Part shown: positions 17,105-27,238 of the stretch, one piece after another | How the letters are laid out: each line of letters starts with the position of its first letter | Position numbering within the stretch: the stretch's first letter is position 1 | Origin: Pluralibacter sp. | GTDB lineage: Bacteria > Pseudomonadota > Gammaproteobacteria > Enterobacterales > Enterobacteriaceae | Length of the DNA: 34,675 bases | NCBI RefSeq assembly: GCF_019237635.1 | Contig: NZ_JAFAGS010000168.1 | Coordinates: 1-34,675 of the forward strand | Direction: 5' to 3' | Position numbers and translations under genes: made by a program | The notes under the pieces: generated by a model | What the model was told of the DNA's origin: nothing | The model's database searches: none | Seen by the model: the letters and a program-made list of their open reading frames with translations, nothing else

Positions 17105-17902
17105 CCGACGCGGGCGCCCTAACGGCACCACCAGCGGCGTGTGCGCGATCGGATCGTCGATAATGGTGCAGCGCATCCCGTAAATCGCCTCAATAAGCTC
17201 CGCCGTGACAATGGCTTTCGGCGCGCCCTCGGCGATGATTTTTCCGTCGCGCAGGGCGATAAGGTGCGTGGCATAGCGGCAGGCCTGGTTGAGATCGTGC
17301 AGCACCGCCGCCAGCGTATAGCCTTTCTCCTGATTCAGATCCCGTAGTAGCTCCAGCAGGTCTATCTGATGGCTGATATCGAGCCACGTGGTGGGTTCAT
17401 CCAGCAGCATAATGGCGGTTTCCTGTGCCAATACCATCGCAATCCATGCCCGCTGGCGCTGACCGCCGGAAAGGGTGTCCACGCTCTGCGCGGCCAGATG
17501 CGTAATGCCGGTGGCCTGCATCGCGCGATTAACCGCATCATCGTCTTCTTTACGCCAGCGGGTAAAGAGCGGCTGGTGCGGGTAGCGGCCGCGCGCCACC
17601 AGTTCCTGGACGGTGATGTCGCCAGGCGTGGTGGCGTTTTGCGCCAGCAGGCCGATACGCTTCGCCACCTCTTTGCTGGCAAAGCGTTGAATGTGCGCGC
17701 CGTCGAGGTAAACGTGGCCGCGCTGCGGCGCCATTAAGCGACTCAGGGTGCGCAGCAGCGTCGATTTGCCGCAGCCGTTGGGGCCGATGATGGCGGTGAA
17801 GTGGCCGTCCGGAATCGCCACGCTGAGGTTCTCGGCGATGGGGGTTTTTCCGTAGCCAAGGGTAAGCGTCTCGCCGTGCAGGCGGGCCGTATTGTCTGTC
17901 AT
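17102..17902 (-). CDS. fepC: Ferric enterobactin ABC transporter ATPase FepC
   Basis: A 266-residue ATPase of the iron-siderophore ABC family that powers FepDG. Walker A GPNGCGKST is at residues 40-48, signature LSGGQ at 144-148 and Walker B IMLLDEP at 164-170; a switch histidine lies in AAVLHDLNQACRYA. The start at 17902 overlaps the fepG stop in ATGA (17899-17902), so translation is coupled. A longer in-frame reading (start 18277) overlaps fepG and has no support. It is the last gene of fepDGC. Confidence 0.96.
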   Translation of the reverse strand: MTDNTARLHGETLTLGYGKTPIAENLSVAIPDGHFTAIIGPNGCGKSTLLRTLSRLMAPQRGHVYLDGAHIQRFASKEVAKRIGLLAQNATTPGDITVQELVARGRYPHQPLFTRWRKEDDDAVNRAMQATGITHLAAQSVDTLSGGQRQRAWIAMVLAQETAIMLLDEPTTWLDISHQIDLLELLRDLNQEKGYTLAAVLHDLNQACRYATHLIALRDGKIIAEGAPKAIVTAELIEAIYGMRCTIIDDPIAHTPLVVPLGRPRR

Positions 17903-18891
17903 TTCCTGCGGGACTCCTGAATAAGCAGCGCGATAAGGTAGAGGCCGCCGAGACTGACGGTGACCACCCCAACCGGAAGCTGGTAAGGCATAAACAGCCG
18001 CTGGGCGCCAACGTCTGCCAGCGTCAGCAGCAGCGCGCCGCACAACGCCGACTGGGTTAATCCCCAGCGCGCCGTGCCGCAAAGCCGTCTGGCGATGTGC
18101 GGGGCGATCAGCGCGATAAACGAAATCGGCCCGGCGAGCGCCGTCGCGGCCGCCGTCAGCAGCACCGCCACCAGCATCATCAACAAGCGGGAGCGCTCGA
18201 CGTTGACCCCAAGCGCGCAGGCGCTGTCGTCGCCCATCTCCAGCAGCCGCATCCGGCGTACCAACAGGGCGGCACACGCCAGCATCGCCAGCAGCAACGG
18301 CGCGGCAGGCCAGGTCTTAGTCCAGGTGATGCCATTAAGCGACCCGGCGTTCCACAGCCCGGCGGCCAGCGAGGTCTCCAGCGAGGCATGCAGCAGCAGC
18401 CAGGTGTTAAACGCCATCAGCATCGCCCGCATACCGATCCCGATGATGATAAGTCGGAAGGTGTCGATACCGTTGCGCCAGGCCAGCAGCCAGACCAGCA
18501 GGGCCGCGGTGACGCCGCCGACCATGGCCGCTGTGGTGATGGCCGCCAGATGCTGACCGAACAGCACCATCGCCACCAGCACGCCGCTCCAGGCGCCGAC
18601 GTTAAAGCCCATCACGTCAGGACTGCCGAGCGGGTTGCGCATCAGCGACTGAAACATGGCGCCGCTGACGCCAAGGGATGCGCCGACCAGCAGCGCTATC
18701 AGCACCCGCGGCAGTCGCCATTCGGTCACCACCAGCGTAACACTGCGCGGCGCATCGCCCAGCAGCGCGGCGAACACCTGAGAGACCTCCAGCGTTATGG
18801 CGCCGCTGCGCAGGCCCAGAAGGGCCGTCAGCAGGCTCCCGATCAACAGCAGCAGGCAGATGACAACCAGACGACGGGATGGCGCCATCAT
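17899..18891 (-). CDS. fepG: Ferric enterobactin ABC permease FepG
   Basis: A 330-residue FecCD-family inner-membrane permease, the partner of FepD. It has about ten hydrophobic helices and the family stretches EWRLPRVLIALLVGASLGVSG and PISFIALIAPHIAR, the latter being the EAA-like coupling helix to FepC. The start at 18891 overlaps the fepD stop in ATGA (18888-18891), and the length equals E. coli FepG. A longer in-frame start (19152) would overlap fepD. Confidence 0.96.
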   Translation of the reverse strand: MMAPSRRLVVICLLLLIGSLLTALLGLRSGAITLEVSQVFAALLGDAPRSVTLVVTEWRLPRVLIALLVGASLGVSGAMFQSLMRNPLGSPDVMGFNVGAWSGVLVAMVLFGQHLAAITTAAMVGGVTAALLVWLLAWRNGIDTFRLIIIGIGMRAMLMAFNTWLLLHASLETSLAAGLWNAGSLNGITWTKTWPAAPLLLAMLACAALLVRRMRLLEMGDDSACALGVNVERSRLLMMLVAVLLTAAATALAGPISFIALIAPHIARRLCGTARWGLTQSALCGALLLTLADVGAQRLFMPYQLPVGVVTVSLGGLYLIALLIQESRRK

Positions 18892-19895
18892 GCGCGGCCT
18901 CCTCGCGGCTGGCGACGTACCAGCCAGATAAGTACCGGCGCGCCGATAAAGGCGCTGACCACGGAAACGCGCAGCTCGCCGGGTACGATCAGGCGGCCAA
19001 TAATATCGGCAAACAGCAGCAGGGACGGGGTCGCGAGCAGGGTAACCGGCAGCGACCAGCGGTGGTCGGCGCCCACCAGCCAGCGCGCGATATACGGCAT
19101 CATCAGGCCGATAAACGCGATAGGGCCGACGACGGCGGTGGCGCTGCCGCACAGCACGGTAATGGTCAGCAGGCCGAGGATCTGCGTGCGGGCAACGTGA
19201 TTGCCAAGCGCGGTCGCGGTATCGGCGCCGAGACTCAGGCCGTTGAGCGAGCGGCTAAGAAGCAGCGCCACGGCAGTGGCGATAAGCACCGGCAGGAAGA
19301 CCACCCTGAGCGTGGCGAGCTGGCGAATATCCAGCGAGCCCGCCTGCCAGAAACGCAATTGATCGTAGACGTCCGGGTTGAGCAGGGCGATGCCGCTCGA
19401 CAGGCCTTCCAGCACGGCACCGAGCGCCACGCCTGCCAGCGTCAGGCGAACCGGGTTCAACTGTCCGCCGCCCTGGCTGCCGGTAAACGCCACCAGCAGC
19501 GAGGCAATGAAGGCGCCGCAGAAGGCCAGCAGCAACTGCTCCTGAGGCGAGGAGAAGCCAAACAGCGCGGCGCCAAGGACGATAGCGAAGCTGGCGCCCG
19601 CGTTAACGCCCAGGATACCCGGGTCGGCGAGCGGGTTGCGGGCCAGAGTCTGCATCAGCGCGCCCGCCAGTCCCAACGCGCCGCCCGCCAGCAGACCGGC
19701 CAGGGTGCGAGGAAGACGGGCGTCCAGCACGATGGCGCAGTCGGCACTTTGGCACTGGCCGGTAAACGCGTCAACAACCACGCTGACCGGTAGCGGGGTG
19801 GCGCCAGTCAGCAGGCTCAGCGTGACGGCAAACAGCAGCAACAGGATTAATCCGGGCACGGCGACGGCACGCGCCGCAACAGGGGAAAACGACAT
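18888..19895 (-). CDS. fepD: Ferric enterobactin ABC permease FepD
   Basis: A 335-residue FecCD-family permease that forms a heterodimer with FepG in the inner membrane. It carries DARLPRTLAGLLAGGALGLAG, RNPLADPGILGVNAGAS and GPIAFIGLMMPYIAR, the last being the coupling helix. Length is close to E. coli FepD (334). It is the first gene of fepDGC and is divergent from entS across a Fur box. Confidence 0.96.
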   Translation of the reverse strand: MSFSPVAARAVAVPGLILLLLFAVTLSLLTGATPLPVSVVVDAFTGQCQSADCAIVLDARLPRTLAGLLAGGALGLAGALMQTLARNPLADPGILGVNAGASFAIVLGAALFGFSSPQEQLLLAFCGAFIASLLVAFTGSQGGGQLNPVRLTLAGVALGAVLEGLSSGIALLNPDVYDQLRFWQAGSLDIRQLATLRVVFLPVLIATAVALLLSRSLNGLSLGADTATALGNHVARTQILGLLTITVLCGSATAVVGPIAFIGLMMPYIARWLVGADHRWSLPVTLLATPSLLLFADIIGRLIVPGELRVSVVSAFIGAPVLIWLVRRQPRGGRA

Positions 19896-19912
19896 GGCAA
19901 CATCCCTGATTT

Positions 19913-19937
19913 GATAATGATAGTAATTATCGTTATC
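19913..19937. promoter_or_regulatory. Fur box of fepD/entS
   Basis: GATAATGATAGTAATTATC followed by GTTATC matches the 19-bp Fur consensus with very few changes, plus an extra hexamer. It lies between fepDGC and entS. Confidence 0.92.
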
Positions 19938-20004
19938 GATCTTATTCGTTTATGTTAGCATGTGCGGCCACGGAAATGGTATGAAAAAAGCATCAGGGCG
20001 CGGC

Positions 20005-21237
20005 ATGAACAAACACTCCTGGTTACTGAACCTCAGCTTGTTAAAAACCCATCCGGCGTTTCGCGCCGTTTTTATCGCACGTTTTATCTCTATCCTTTCG
20101 CTTGGCCTGCTCGGTGTGGCCGTTCCGGTACAAATCCAGATGATGACCCACTCCACCTGGCAGGTGGGGCTGTCGGTTACCCTCACCGGCGGGGCGATGT
20201 TTGTCGGCCTGATGGCGGGCGGGGTACTGGCGGACCGCTATGAGCGAAAGACGCTGATTCTGCTGGCGCGCGGCACCTGCGGGACTGGCTTTCTCGGGCT
20301 GTGGCTGAATGCATTGGTGCCACAGCCGTCGCTGCTGGCGATTTATCTGCTGGGTATCTGGGATGGCCTGTTTGCCTCCATCGGCGTGACCGCGTTGCTG
20401 GCGGCGACCCCGGCGCTGGTCGGGCGGGACAACCTGATGCAGGCCGGGGCGATCACCATGCTGACGGTGCGTCTGGGATCGGTGATTTCTCCCATGGTCG
20501 GCGGCATGCTGCTGGCCAGCGGCGGCGTCGCCTGGAACTTTCTGCTGGCGGCGATCGGCACGTTTATCACCACGTTGACGCTACTGCGCCTGCCAAAACT
20601 GCCGCCGCCGCCCCAGCCGCGGGAACACCCTTTGCGCTCGCTGATAGCCGGGCTGCGCTTTCTGTTTAGTAGCCCATTGATTGGCGGTATCGCGCTGCTT
20701 GGCGGTCTGGTCACCATGGCAAGCGCGGTGCGCGTACTCTATCCGGCGCTGGCGCAAGGCTGGCAGATGTCGACGTCGCAGATTGGCATTCTCTATGCCG
20801 CAATACCGCTCGGCGCGGCGTTGGGCGCGCTAACCAGCGGCAAACTGGCGCATGCCCCACGGCCGGGCGTGCTGATGCTTGCCTGTACCGTCGGCGCGTT
20901 TGCCGCGATTGGCCTGTTTAGCCTGATGCCGGTCTGGCTGCTGGCGGCGCTGTGCCTGGTGGTGTTCGGCTGGCTGAGCGCTATCAGCTCGCTATTGCAG
21001 TACACCCTGATTCAAAGCCAGACGCCGGAGTCGATGCTGGGGCGAATCAATGGTTTGTGGACGGCGCAGAACGTCACTGGCGATGCGACAGGCGCTGCGC
21101 TGCTCGGCGGTCTTGGGGCGGTGATGACGCCGGTCGCGTCGGCGAGTGTGAGCGGCGGCATCCTGGCGGTGGTCGGCGTGGCGTTGGTGGTGGTGCTGGG
21201 CGAGCTACGGCGCTTTCGGCGTGAGGCATCCGCCTGA
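20005..21237 (+). CDS. entS: Enterobactin exporter EntS
   Basis: A 410-residue major-facilitator-superfamily exporter that moves enterobactin from cytoplasm to periplasm. Family landmarks are the start [20 protein letters not shown], the inter-helix motif [13 protein letters not shown] (about residues 69-81), and [20 protein letters not shown]. About twelve hydrophobic segments are present. I chose 20005 because it matches the E. coli N-terminus and has AGGG upstream; in-frame starts at 19960 and 19981 would add 15 or 8 residues. The last bases form the left arm of a long inverted repeat with the 3' region. Confidence 0.95.
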   Translation: MNKHSWLLNLSLLKTHPAFRAVFIARFISILSLGLLGVAVPVQIQMMTHSTWQVGLSVTLTGGAMFVGLMAGGVLADRYERKTLILLARGTCGTGFLGLWLNALVPQPSLLAIYLLGIWDGLFASIGVTALLAATPALVGRDNLMQAGAITMLTVRLGSVISPMVGGMLLASGGVAWNFLLAAIGTFITTLTLLRLPKLPPPPQPREHPLRSLIAGLRFLFSSPLIGGIALLGGLVTMASAVRVLYPALAQGWQMSTSQIGILYAAIPLGAALGALTSGKLAHAPRPGVLMLACTVGAFAAIGLFSLMPVWLLAALCLVVFGWLSAISSLLQYTLIQSQTPESMLGRINGLWTAQNVTGDATGAALLGGLGAVMTPVASASVSGGILAVVGVALVVVLGELRRFRREASA

Positions 21238-21256
21238 CGCCGAAAAGGCGCCGTAG
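21205..21256. terminator. Long imperfect inverted repeat between entS and fepB
   Basis: CTACGGCGC-TTTCGGCGT-AGGC on the left pairs with GCCT-ACGCCGAAA-GCGCCGTAG on the right; one mismatch and a 2-nt bulge interrupt about 22 pairs around a 4-nt loop. The left arm is the 3' coding end of entS. It separates two convergent genes, so a bidirectional terminator is likely. Confidence 0.65.
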
Positions 21257-21263
21257 CGTCCGA

Positions 21264-22223
21264 TCAACCGAACAATTTTTCCAGTCGTGCCAGCACCTGC
21301 GTGGCGCTGTAGTAGTCGAGTCGGAAGGTTTCCGTTCCCAGGGCGTACACCTGCTTTTCCTTCACGGCGGGCAGGTGGGACAACAGCGGGTTGGCGTAGA
21401 TGGCCTCGACGTCTTTTTGGTCTCCCGCGAACAGGAACAACGCGTTCCCGGTCAACCCTGCGGCCAGACTTTCACCGCCAAGCTGGATGATGTCGTGGCG
21501 TTTGCCCAGGCTCTGGCTGGTTTGCAGCCCGGCGGGTAGCGGCGCCAGGCTGAAGCCGAGCTGGCCCAGCAGCTTGCCCTGCGCTGATTCCGGCGTCCAC
21601 AGGTTGGCGCTGTGCGCGGCGGCGGTATAGACCAGCGCGCTCACCGGCTGCGGCGGCAGCGTCATCTTCGCCTTCACGGCGGCGAGCTGTTGATCAAACC
21701 CGGCAATCCGCTCGGCAGCCTGTTTTTCCTGACCGGTGATGGCGCCAAGCTGCGTCAGCAGCGCCTGCCAGCTCTTGTCGTCATAGTTGATGATAAGCAC
21801 CGGCGCAATCGCTGAGAGCTGATCGTACAGCGCGATGGCCGAGTCGCCGCCGGTAGCGCTGATGAGGATAAGATCCGGCATTTGCGCCGCCACGGCTTCC
21901 GCGTTCGGCTCGCCGATATAAAGACGCGTCAGGTTGCGTTGCTTCGCCACCTGGCCCCACTGGCGCAGAAAGCCCTGGTCATCGGCCACCCGGTTATTGG
22001 GGGTGGTCGCGCCGCTGGCGACCACCGGCGCGTCGATCGCCAGCAGCGGGCCAGTGAGGGTGACGCTGGTGGAAACGATGCGCAACGGTTTGTGGTCGAG
22101 GGTGTGAACACCGCGACTGTCGGTCACCTGGCGCGGCCAGTCGGCGGCAAGCGTTGAAGATAATTCTAAAGCAGACAGCCCGACGAAAAGCAGGGCGTTA
22201 CGGACAAAGGCAGAGAATTTCAC
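21264..22223 (-). CDS. fepB: Periplasmic ferric enterobactin-binding protein FepB
   Basis: A 319-residue class III substrate-binding protein that delivers ferric enterobactin from FepA to FepDGC. A Sec signal peptide covers about residues 1-26 (cleavage near [10 protein letters not shown]). The fold is indicated by [16 protein letters not shown] near the N-terminus, [13 protein letters not shown] in the middle and [19 protein letters not shown] near the C-terminus. It converges on entS and is divergent from entC. Confidence 0.96.
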   Translation of the reverse strand: MKFSAFVRNALLFVGLSALELSSTLAADWPRQVTDSRGVHTLDHKPLRIVSTSVTLTGPLLAIDAPVVASGATTPNNRVADDQGFLRQWGQVAKQRNLTRLYIGEPNAEAVAAQMPDLILISATGGDSAIALYDQLSAIAPVLIINYDDKSWQALLTQLGAITGQEKQAAERIAGFDQQLAAVKAKMTLPPQPVSALVYTAAAHSANLWTPESAQGKLLGQLGFSLAPLPAGLQTSQSLGKRHDIIQLGGESLAAGLTGNALFLFAGDQKDVEAIYANPLLSHLPAVKEKQVYALGTETFRLDYYSATQVLARLEKLFG

Positions 22224-22353
22224 GCGGTAAGGTTCCTCGGTTATCTAAGTTAATGCGTCTCATTTTCACTTTGTGGCGCCGCAGATGCAAGCAGGAAGAG
22301 ACACTGGCTGTTGACATACAGACGTTTTACTTTTAGGTTACTCAACAAAAATA

Positions 22354-22372
22354 TAAATGATAATCATTATTA
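22354..22372. promoter_or_regulatory. Fur box of fepB/entC
   Basis: TAAATGATAATCATTATTA is a near-perfect Fur box, with the core ATGATAATCATTAT. It lies 27 bases before the entC start and should control the entCEBA-H operon and fepB. Confidence 0.93.
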
Positions 22373-22398
22373 ATATCTTTATCGTTTTTGAGGATGAT

Positions 22399-23580
22399 AT
22401 GGAAATGGAAACGTCACTGCCTGAAGAGATTCAGCACGCGGTCACCCCCCTGGCGGCCGATAGCTTCTTCTTTATGTCGCCGTACCGTAGCTTTACCACA
22501 GACGGTTGTTTCTGCCGCGTTTCGCAGCCAGTGCAGGGCGGCGACGATCTTAACGGCGATTTTCAACAGGCCGTTGCCCGCGCGTTTGCCGATGCTCGCG
22601 CGGCGGGGATAACCAAACCGCGACTGGTTGGCGCTATCCCGTTCGATACCACTCAGCCTTCGGCCCTGTTCATTCCTGAGCGGAGCCGCTCATTTTCCCG
22701 CACCGATAAACAACACACCGCGCGCTATGCGGCGGGGATGCCGTCGTTGCAGGTGCTGGCCCGCGAGGAGATCCCGGCGCAGGAAGGGTTTATGTCGATG
22801 GTGTCGCGAGCCGCGGCGCTGACGGCGACGCCGAAGGTCGATAAGGTGGTGCTGTCGCGCCTGATTGAGCTGGCGACCGACAGGCATGTCGATACCGGCG
22901 CGATGCTGGAGCGGCTGATTGCCCAGAACCCGGCCAGCTTTAACTTCCATATCCCGCTACCGGACGGCGGCGTGTTGCTGGGCGCCAGCCCGGAGCTGCT
23001 GCTGCGCAAAGAGGGGAGCTATTTTAGCTCGCTGCCGCTGGCGGGTTCCGCCCGTCGCCAGCCGGATGATGTGCTGGATCGTGAAGCGGGCAACCGCCTG
23101 CTGGCGTCGGAAAAAGACCGTCACGAGCACGAGCTGGTCACCCAGGCGATGAAAGCGGTGCTGTCGCCGCGAAGCCTCGACCTGACGCTGCCGCCGTCGC
23201 CGCAACTGGTGACAACGCCGACGTTGTGGCATCTGGCCACCCCAATCGAGGGACGGGCGAAACCGCAGGAGAACGCGCTGTCGCTGGCCTGTCTGCTGCA
23301 CCCGACCCCGGCGCTGAGCGGCTTCCCGCATCATATCGCCAAAACCCTGATTGCCGACCTTGAGCCGTTTGAGCGCGAACTGTTCGGCGGAATCGTCGGC
23401 TGGTGCGACGACGAGGGCAACGGCGAGTGGGTGGTCACCATCCGCTGCGCCCGCGTGCGGGAGAACCAGATTCGTTTATTCGCCGGGGCAGGGATTGTTC
23501 CGGCGTCGTCGCCGCTGTCGGAGTGGCGGGAAACGGGCGTCAAGCTTTCCACCATGCTGAACGTGTTCGGCCTGCACTGA
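22399..23580 (+). CDS. entC: Isochorismate synthase EntC
   Basis: A 393-residue Mg-dependent chorismate-utilising enzyme that converts chorismate to isochorismate, the first committed step to 2,3-dihydroxybenzoate. The family C-terminal block is intact: [38 protein letters not shown], and [19 protein letters not shown]. The ATG at 22399 follows GAGG by five bases, the same arrangement I recall for E. coli; an ATG at 22405 would give 391 residues, and a start at 22357 would lie in the Fur box. First gene of entCEBA-H; entE begins 9 bases after its stop. Confidence 0.96.
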   Translation: MEMETSLPEEIQHAVTPLAADSFFFMSPYRSFTTDGCFCRVSQPVQGGDDLNGDFQQAVARAFADARAAGITKPRLVGAIPFDTTQPSALFIPERSRSFSRTDKQHTARYAAGMPSLQVLAREEIPAQEGFMSMVSRAAALTATPKVDKVVLSRLIELATDRHVDTGAMLERLIAQNPASFNFHIPLPDGGVLLGASPELLLRKEGSYFSSLPLAGSARRQPDDVLDREAGNRLLASEKDRHEHELVTQAMKAVLSPRSLDLTLPPSPQLVTTPTLWHLATPIEGRAKPQENALSLACLLHPTPALSGFPHHIAKTLIADLEPFERELFGGIVGWCDDEGNGEWVVTIRCARVRENQIRLFAGAGIVPASSPLSEWRETGVKLSTMLNVFGLH

Positions 23581-23589
23581 GGACTCCCC

Positions 23590-25200
23590 ATGAGCATTGC
23601 ATTTACCCGCTGGCCTCCTGAGTTTGCGGACCGCTACCGTGAAAAAGGGTACTGGCAGGATCTGCCGCTGACCGACATTTTAAGGCGTCATGCCGACAGC
23701 GACGCGCTGGCGGTGATAGAGGGCGAACGCGCGCTGAGCTACCGGGCGCTGAACCAGCAGGTGGATAACCTGGCCTGCCAGCTGGCGCGTCTGGGCGTGA
23801 AGGCGGGCGACACGGCGCTGGTGCAACTGGGCAACGTGACGGAGTTTTATGTCACGCTGTTTGCGCTGCTGCGTCTTGGCGCGGCGCCGGTCAACGCGCT
23901 GTTCAACCATCAGCGCAGCGAGCTGAACGCCTATGCGGCGCAAATTGAACCGGCGCTGCTGATTGCTGACCGGACCCACGCGCTGTTTGCCGATGATGTG
24001 TTTCTGAATGACTTTATGGCTGAACACCGCAGCGTCCGCGCGGTACTGCTGCGCAACGACGACGGCGAGCAGAGCCTGGCGGCGGCGATCGCGCGCCCGG
24101 CTGACAATTTTATCGCCACGCCGTCACCGGCCGATGACGTGGCGTTTTTCCAGCTCTCCGGCGGTAGCACCGGGACGCCGAAGCTTATTCCCCGTACACA
24201 CAACGATTACTACTACAGCATTCGCCGCAGCAATGAGATTTGCGCCTTCAGCCCGGATACCCGCTATCTGTGCGCGCTGCCGGCGGCGCACAACTATCCG
24301 ATGAGTTCGCCTGGCGCGCTGGGGGTGTTTCTCGCCGGTGGCCGGGTGGTGCTGGCTTCCGACCCGAGCGCTACGTTATGCTTCCCGCTGATTGAACAGC
24401 ACCAGCTAACCGTCACCGCGCTGGTGCCGCCCGCCGTCAGCCTGTGGCTACAGGCAATTGAGGAGGGCGGCGGCAATGCGCCGTTGCGCTCGCTCAGGCT
24501 GCTGCAGGTCGGGGGAGCGCGCCTGTCGGCAAGCCTTGCCGCGCGGATCCCTGCGGAGATCGGCTGCCAGCTGCAGCAGGTTTTCGGTATGGCCGAAGGG
24601 CTGGTGAACTACACCCGGCTCGACGATCCGCTGGCGCGCATTATTAACACCCAGGGCTGTCCGATGAGCCCGGATGATGAGGTGTGGGTCGCCGATGAAA
24701 ACGGCGAACCGCTACCGCGCGGCGAGGTGGGGCGTCTGATGACTCGCGGACCGTACACCTTCCGCGGCTATTACAAAAGCCCGGCGCATAACGCCAGCGC
24801 GTTTAACGCCGACGGGTTTTACTGCTCCGGCGACCTGATTTCTATTGATGAAGATGGCTATATCACCGTGCAGGGGCGCGAGAAAGATCAGATTAACCGC
24901 GGCGGCGAGAAGATTGCCGCTGAAGAGGTGGAAAACCTGCTGCTGCGCCATGCAGCGGTGATCCATGCGGCGCTGGTGAGCATGGAGGATAGCCTGCTGG
25001 GCGAAAAAAGCTGCGCATATCTGGTGGTGAATGCGCCGCTGCGCGCGGTTGCCGTACGCCGGTTCCTGCGCGAGCAGGGCGTGGCGGAATTTAAGTTGCC
25101 GGATCGGGTGGAGTGCGTCGACGCGCTGCCGCTGACGCCGGTCGGAAAAGTGGATAAGAAAAAACTGCGTCAGTGGTTGGCTGAGCGCCCGCTGGCCTGA
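23590..25200 (+). CDS. entE: 2,3-dihydroxybenzoate-AMP ligase EntE
   Basis: A 536-residue stand-alone adenylation enzyme (ANL superfamily). It forms 2,3-dihydroxybenzoyl-AMP and loads it on the aryl carrier domain of EntB. The P-loop motif SGGSTGTPK is at residues 190-198; the core also shows [24 protein letters not shown] (split region near residues 413-436) and the catalytic lysine context [12 protein letters not shown] near the C-terminus. Length matches E. coli EntE. GAGGA precedes the ATG. Confidence 0.97.
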   Translation: MSIAFTRWPPEFADRYREKGYWQDLPLTDILRRHADSDALAVIEGERALSYRALNQQVDNLACQLARLGVKAGDTALVQLGNVTEFYVTLFALLRLGAAPVNALFNHQRSELNAYAAQIEPALLIADRTHALFADDVFLNDFMAEHRSVRAVLLRNDDGEQSLAAAIARPADNFIATPSPADDVAFFQLSGGSTGTPKLIPRTHNDYYYSIRRSNEICAFSPDTRYLCALPAAHNYPMSSPGALGVFLAGGRVVLASDPSATLCFPLIEQHQLTVTALVPPAVSLWLQAIEEGGGNAPLRSLRLLQVGGARLSASLAARIPAEIGCQLQQVFGMAEGLVNYTRLDDPLARIINTQGCPMSPDDEVWVADENGEPLPRGEVGRLMTRGPYTFRGYYKSPAHNASAFNADGFYCSGDLISIDEDGYITVQGREKDQINRGGEKIAAEEVENLLLRHAAVIHAALVSMEDSLLGEKSCAYLVVNAPLRAVAVRRFLREQGVAEFKLPDRVECVDALPLTPVGKVDKKKLRQWLAERPLA

Positions 25201-25213
25201 AGGAGAAGAGAGT

Positions 25214-26065
25214 ATGGCAATTCCAAAACTGCAGGCCTATGCGCTGCCGACCGCGGCGGATCTTCCGGCGAACAAGGTGAGCTGGCCGTTTGAACCCGCG
25301 CGGGCGGCGCTGCTGATCCACGATATGCAGGAGTATTTCCTTAATTTCTGGGGCGACAACAGCCCGATGATGGAGACCGTGGTCGCCAATATCGCCGCGC
25401 TGCGCCACTACGCCAAACAGCACAATATCCCGGTGTATTACACCGCGCAGCCGAAGGAGCAGAGCGATGACGATCGCGCGCTGCTGAACGACATGTGGGG
25501 ACCGGGGCTGACGCGTTCGCCGGAGCAGCAGCGTATTATCGCGGCGCTGGCGCCAGATGAAGCGGATACCGTACTGGTGAAATGGCGCTACAGCGCGTTT
25601 CACCGTTCGCCGCTGGAGCAGGCGCTGAAAGAGACCGGCCGCAACCAGCTGGTAATTACCGGGGTGTATGCCCATATCGGCTGTATGACCACTGCGACAG
25701 ACGCCTTTATGCGCGATATTAAACCGTTCTTTGTCGCCGACGCGCTGGCGGATTTCAGCCGCGAAGAGCACCTGATGTCGCTGAACTATGTGGCCGGACG
25801 CAGCGGGCGGGTGATGATGACCGACGAACTGCTGCCGCTGCCGGGGTCGAAAGCGGCGCTGCGCGCGCTGATCCTGCCGCTGCTGGATGAGTCCGATGAG
25901 CCGCTGGATGATGAAAACCTGGTGGACTACGGTCTGGATTCAGTACGTATGATGGCGCTGGCGGCGCGCTGGCGTAAGGTGCACGGCGATATCGATTTCG
26001 TGATGCTGGCGAAGAACCCGACCCTCGATGCGTGGTGGACCCTGATCTCGCGTGAGGTGAAATGA
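25214..26065 (+). CDS. entB: Isochorismatase / aryl carrier protein EntB
   Basis: A 283-residue bifunctional protein. The N-terminal isochorismatase domain (about 1-205) hydrolyses isochorismate to 2,3-dihydro-2,3-dihydroxybenzoate and pyruvate; LLIHDMQEYF carries the catalytic Asp37. The C-terminal aryl carrier domain (about 210-283) has DYGLDSVRM with phosphopantetheine Ser243, modified by EntD and charged by EntE. AAGGAGAAGAGAG precedes the ATG. Its stop overlaps the entA start (ATGA). Confidence 0.97.
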   Translation: MAIPKLQAYALPTAADLPANKVSWPFEPARAALLIHDMQEYFLNFWGDNSPMMETVVANIAALRHYAKQHNIPVYYTAQPKEQSDDDRALLNDMWGPGLTRSPEQQRIIAALAPDEADTVLVKWRYSAFHRSPLEQALKETGRNQLVITGVYAHIGCMTTATDAFMRDIKPFFVADALADFSREEHLMSLNYVAGRSGRVMMTDELLPLPGSKAALRALILPLLDESDEPLDDENLVDYGLDSVRMMALAARWRKVHGDIDFVMLAKNPTLDAWWTLISREVK

Positions 26066-26820
26066 TGGCGGGGTTCGATTTTCGCGGTAAAACCGTCTGG
26101 GTGACCGGCGCCGGTAAGGGCATCGGCTATGCCGCCGCGCTGGCGTTTGTCGATGGCGGGGCCGAAGTGGTGGGGTTCGACCTGGCCTTTGAACAGGCGG
26201 ACTACCCGTTTACCACCGAGGTGCTGGACATCGCCAGCGCCTGCCAGGTGGCCGACGTTTGCGGGCGCCGCTTGCAGGCGGATGCGCGCCTCGACGTACT
26301 GGTTAACGCGGCGGGCATTTTACACATGGGCGCGACCGATGCGCTAAGTCCGGAGGCGTGGCAGCAGACTTTTGCCGTGAACGTCGGCGGCGCGTTTAAT
26401 CTGTTCCAGCAGACCATGGCGCATTTTCGCCAGCAGCAGGGCGGGGCCATCGTGACGGTGGCGTCCGATGCCGCGCACACGCCGCGTATCGGCATGAGCG
26501 CGTATGGCGCCTCGAAGGCGGCGCTGAAGAGCCTGGCGCTGACGGTGGGACTGGAGCTGGCGAGCAGCGGCGTGCGCTGTAACCTGGTGTCGCCCGGCTC
26601 CACCGATACCGACATGCAGCGCATGCTGTGGACCCGCAGCGACGCCGAACAGCGGCGCATTCGCGGCGTTGGCGAACAGTTTAAGCTGGGGATCCCGCTG
26701 GGAAAAATCGCCCGTCCGCAGGAGATAGCCAGTACGATACTGTTTCTGGCGTCCGATGCGGCAAGCCATATCACCTTGCAGGATATCGTGGTCGATGGCG
26801 GCTCGACGCTGGGGGCATAG
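26062..26820 (+). CDS. entA: 2,3-dihydro-2,3-dihydroxybenzoate dehydrogenase EntA
   Basis: A 252-residue short-chain dehydrogenase that oxidises 2,3-dihydro-DHB to 2,3-dihydroxybenzoate with NAD+. TGAGKGIG (15-22) binds NAD, NAAG (82-85) is conserved, and YGASK gives Tyr148 and Lys152. It is about four residues longer at the N-terminus than E. coli EntA (MMAGF-DFRGK). It overlaps entB by four bases. Its TAG stop is followed directly, in the same frame, by the entH coding region. Confidence 0.97.
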   Translation: MMAGFDFRGKTVWVTGAGKGIGYAAALAFVDGGAEVVGFDLAFEQADYPFTTEVLDIASACQVADVCGRRLQADARLDVLVNAAGILHMGATDALSPEAWQQTFAVNVGGAFNLFQQTMAHFRQQQGGAIVTVASDAAHTPRIGMSAYGASKAALKSLALTVGLELASSGVRCNLVSPGSTDTDMQRMLWTRSDAEQRRIRGVGEQFKLGIPLGKIARPQEIASTILFLASDAASHITLQDIVVDGGSTLGA

Positions 26821-27234
26821 ATTATCTGGAAACGACACCTCAGCCTTGAGGAACTTAATGCCACCAGCCGCAGCACCCTGGTGGCGCATCTCGGCATCGT
26901 CTATACGCGGCTTGGCGATGACACGCTGGAGGCGGAGATGCCGGTAGATACGCGCACACTCCAGCCGTTTGGTCTGCTGCACGGCGGCGCGTCGGCGGCG
27001 CTGGCGGAAACGCTGGGGTCGATGGCGGGTTATCTGATGACCCGCGACGGCCAGTGCGTGGTGGGAACCGAGCTTAACGCGACCCATCATCGCGCGGTAT
27101 CGCTGGGAAAAGTGCGCGGCGTCTGCCAGCCGCTGCACCTGGGTAAACAACAGCAAAGTTGGGAGATTGTGGTGTTCGACGAGCAGGCACGGCGCTGCTG
27201 CACCTGCCGGTTGAGCACCATGGTGCTGGGATGA
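26821..27234 (+). CDS. entH: Proofreading thioesterase EntH, probable ATT start
   Basis: A hot-dog-fold thioesterase (137 residues if read from 26821) that clears wrongly loaded acyl groups from EntB. Translation from 26821 gives [16 protein letters not shown]..., which matches the N-terminus of E. coli EntH as I recall it (MIWKRHLTLDELNATS) and yields the same length. The codon at the start position is ATT, not ATG; the next canonical in-frame start is GTG at 26881, which would drop 20 conserved residues. GGGGG lies five bases before the ATT. The active-site region [17 protein letters not shown] is intact (about residues 54-70). Last gene of the ent operon. Confidence 0.88.
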   Translation: MIWKRHLSLEELNATSRSTLVAHLGIVYTRLGDDTLEAEMPVDTRTLQPFGLLHGGASAALAETLGSMAGYLMTRDGQCVVGTELNATHHRAVSLGKVRGVCQPLHLGKQQQSWEIVVFDEQARRCCTCRLSTMVLG

Positions 27235-27238
27235 GGCG

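Noticed and set aside
21205-21256. A REP/BIME repeat between entS and fepB
   Set aside because: The sequence does not match the REP consensus and is a single hairpin that includes coding bases.
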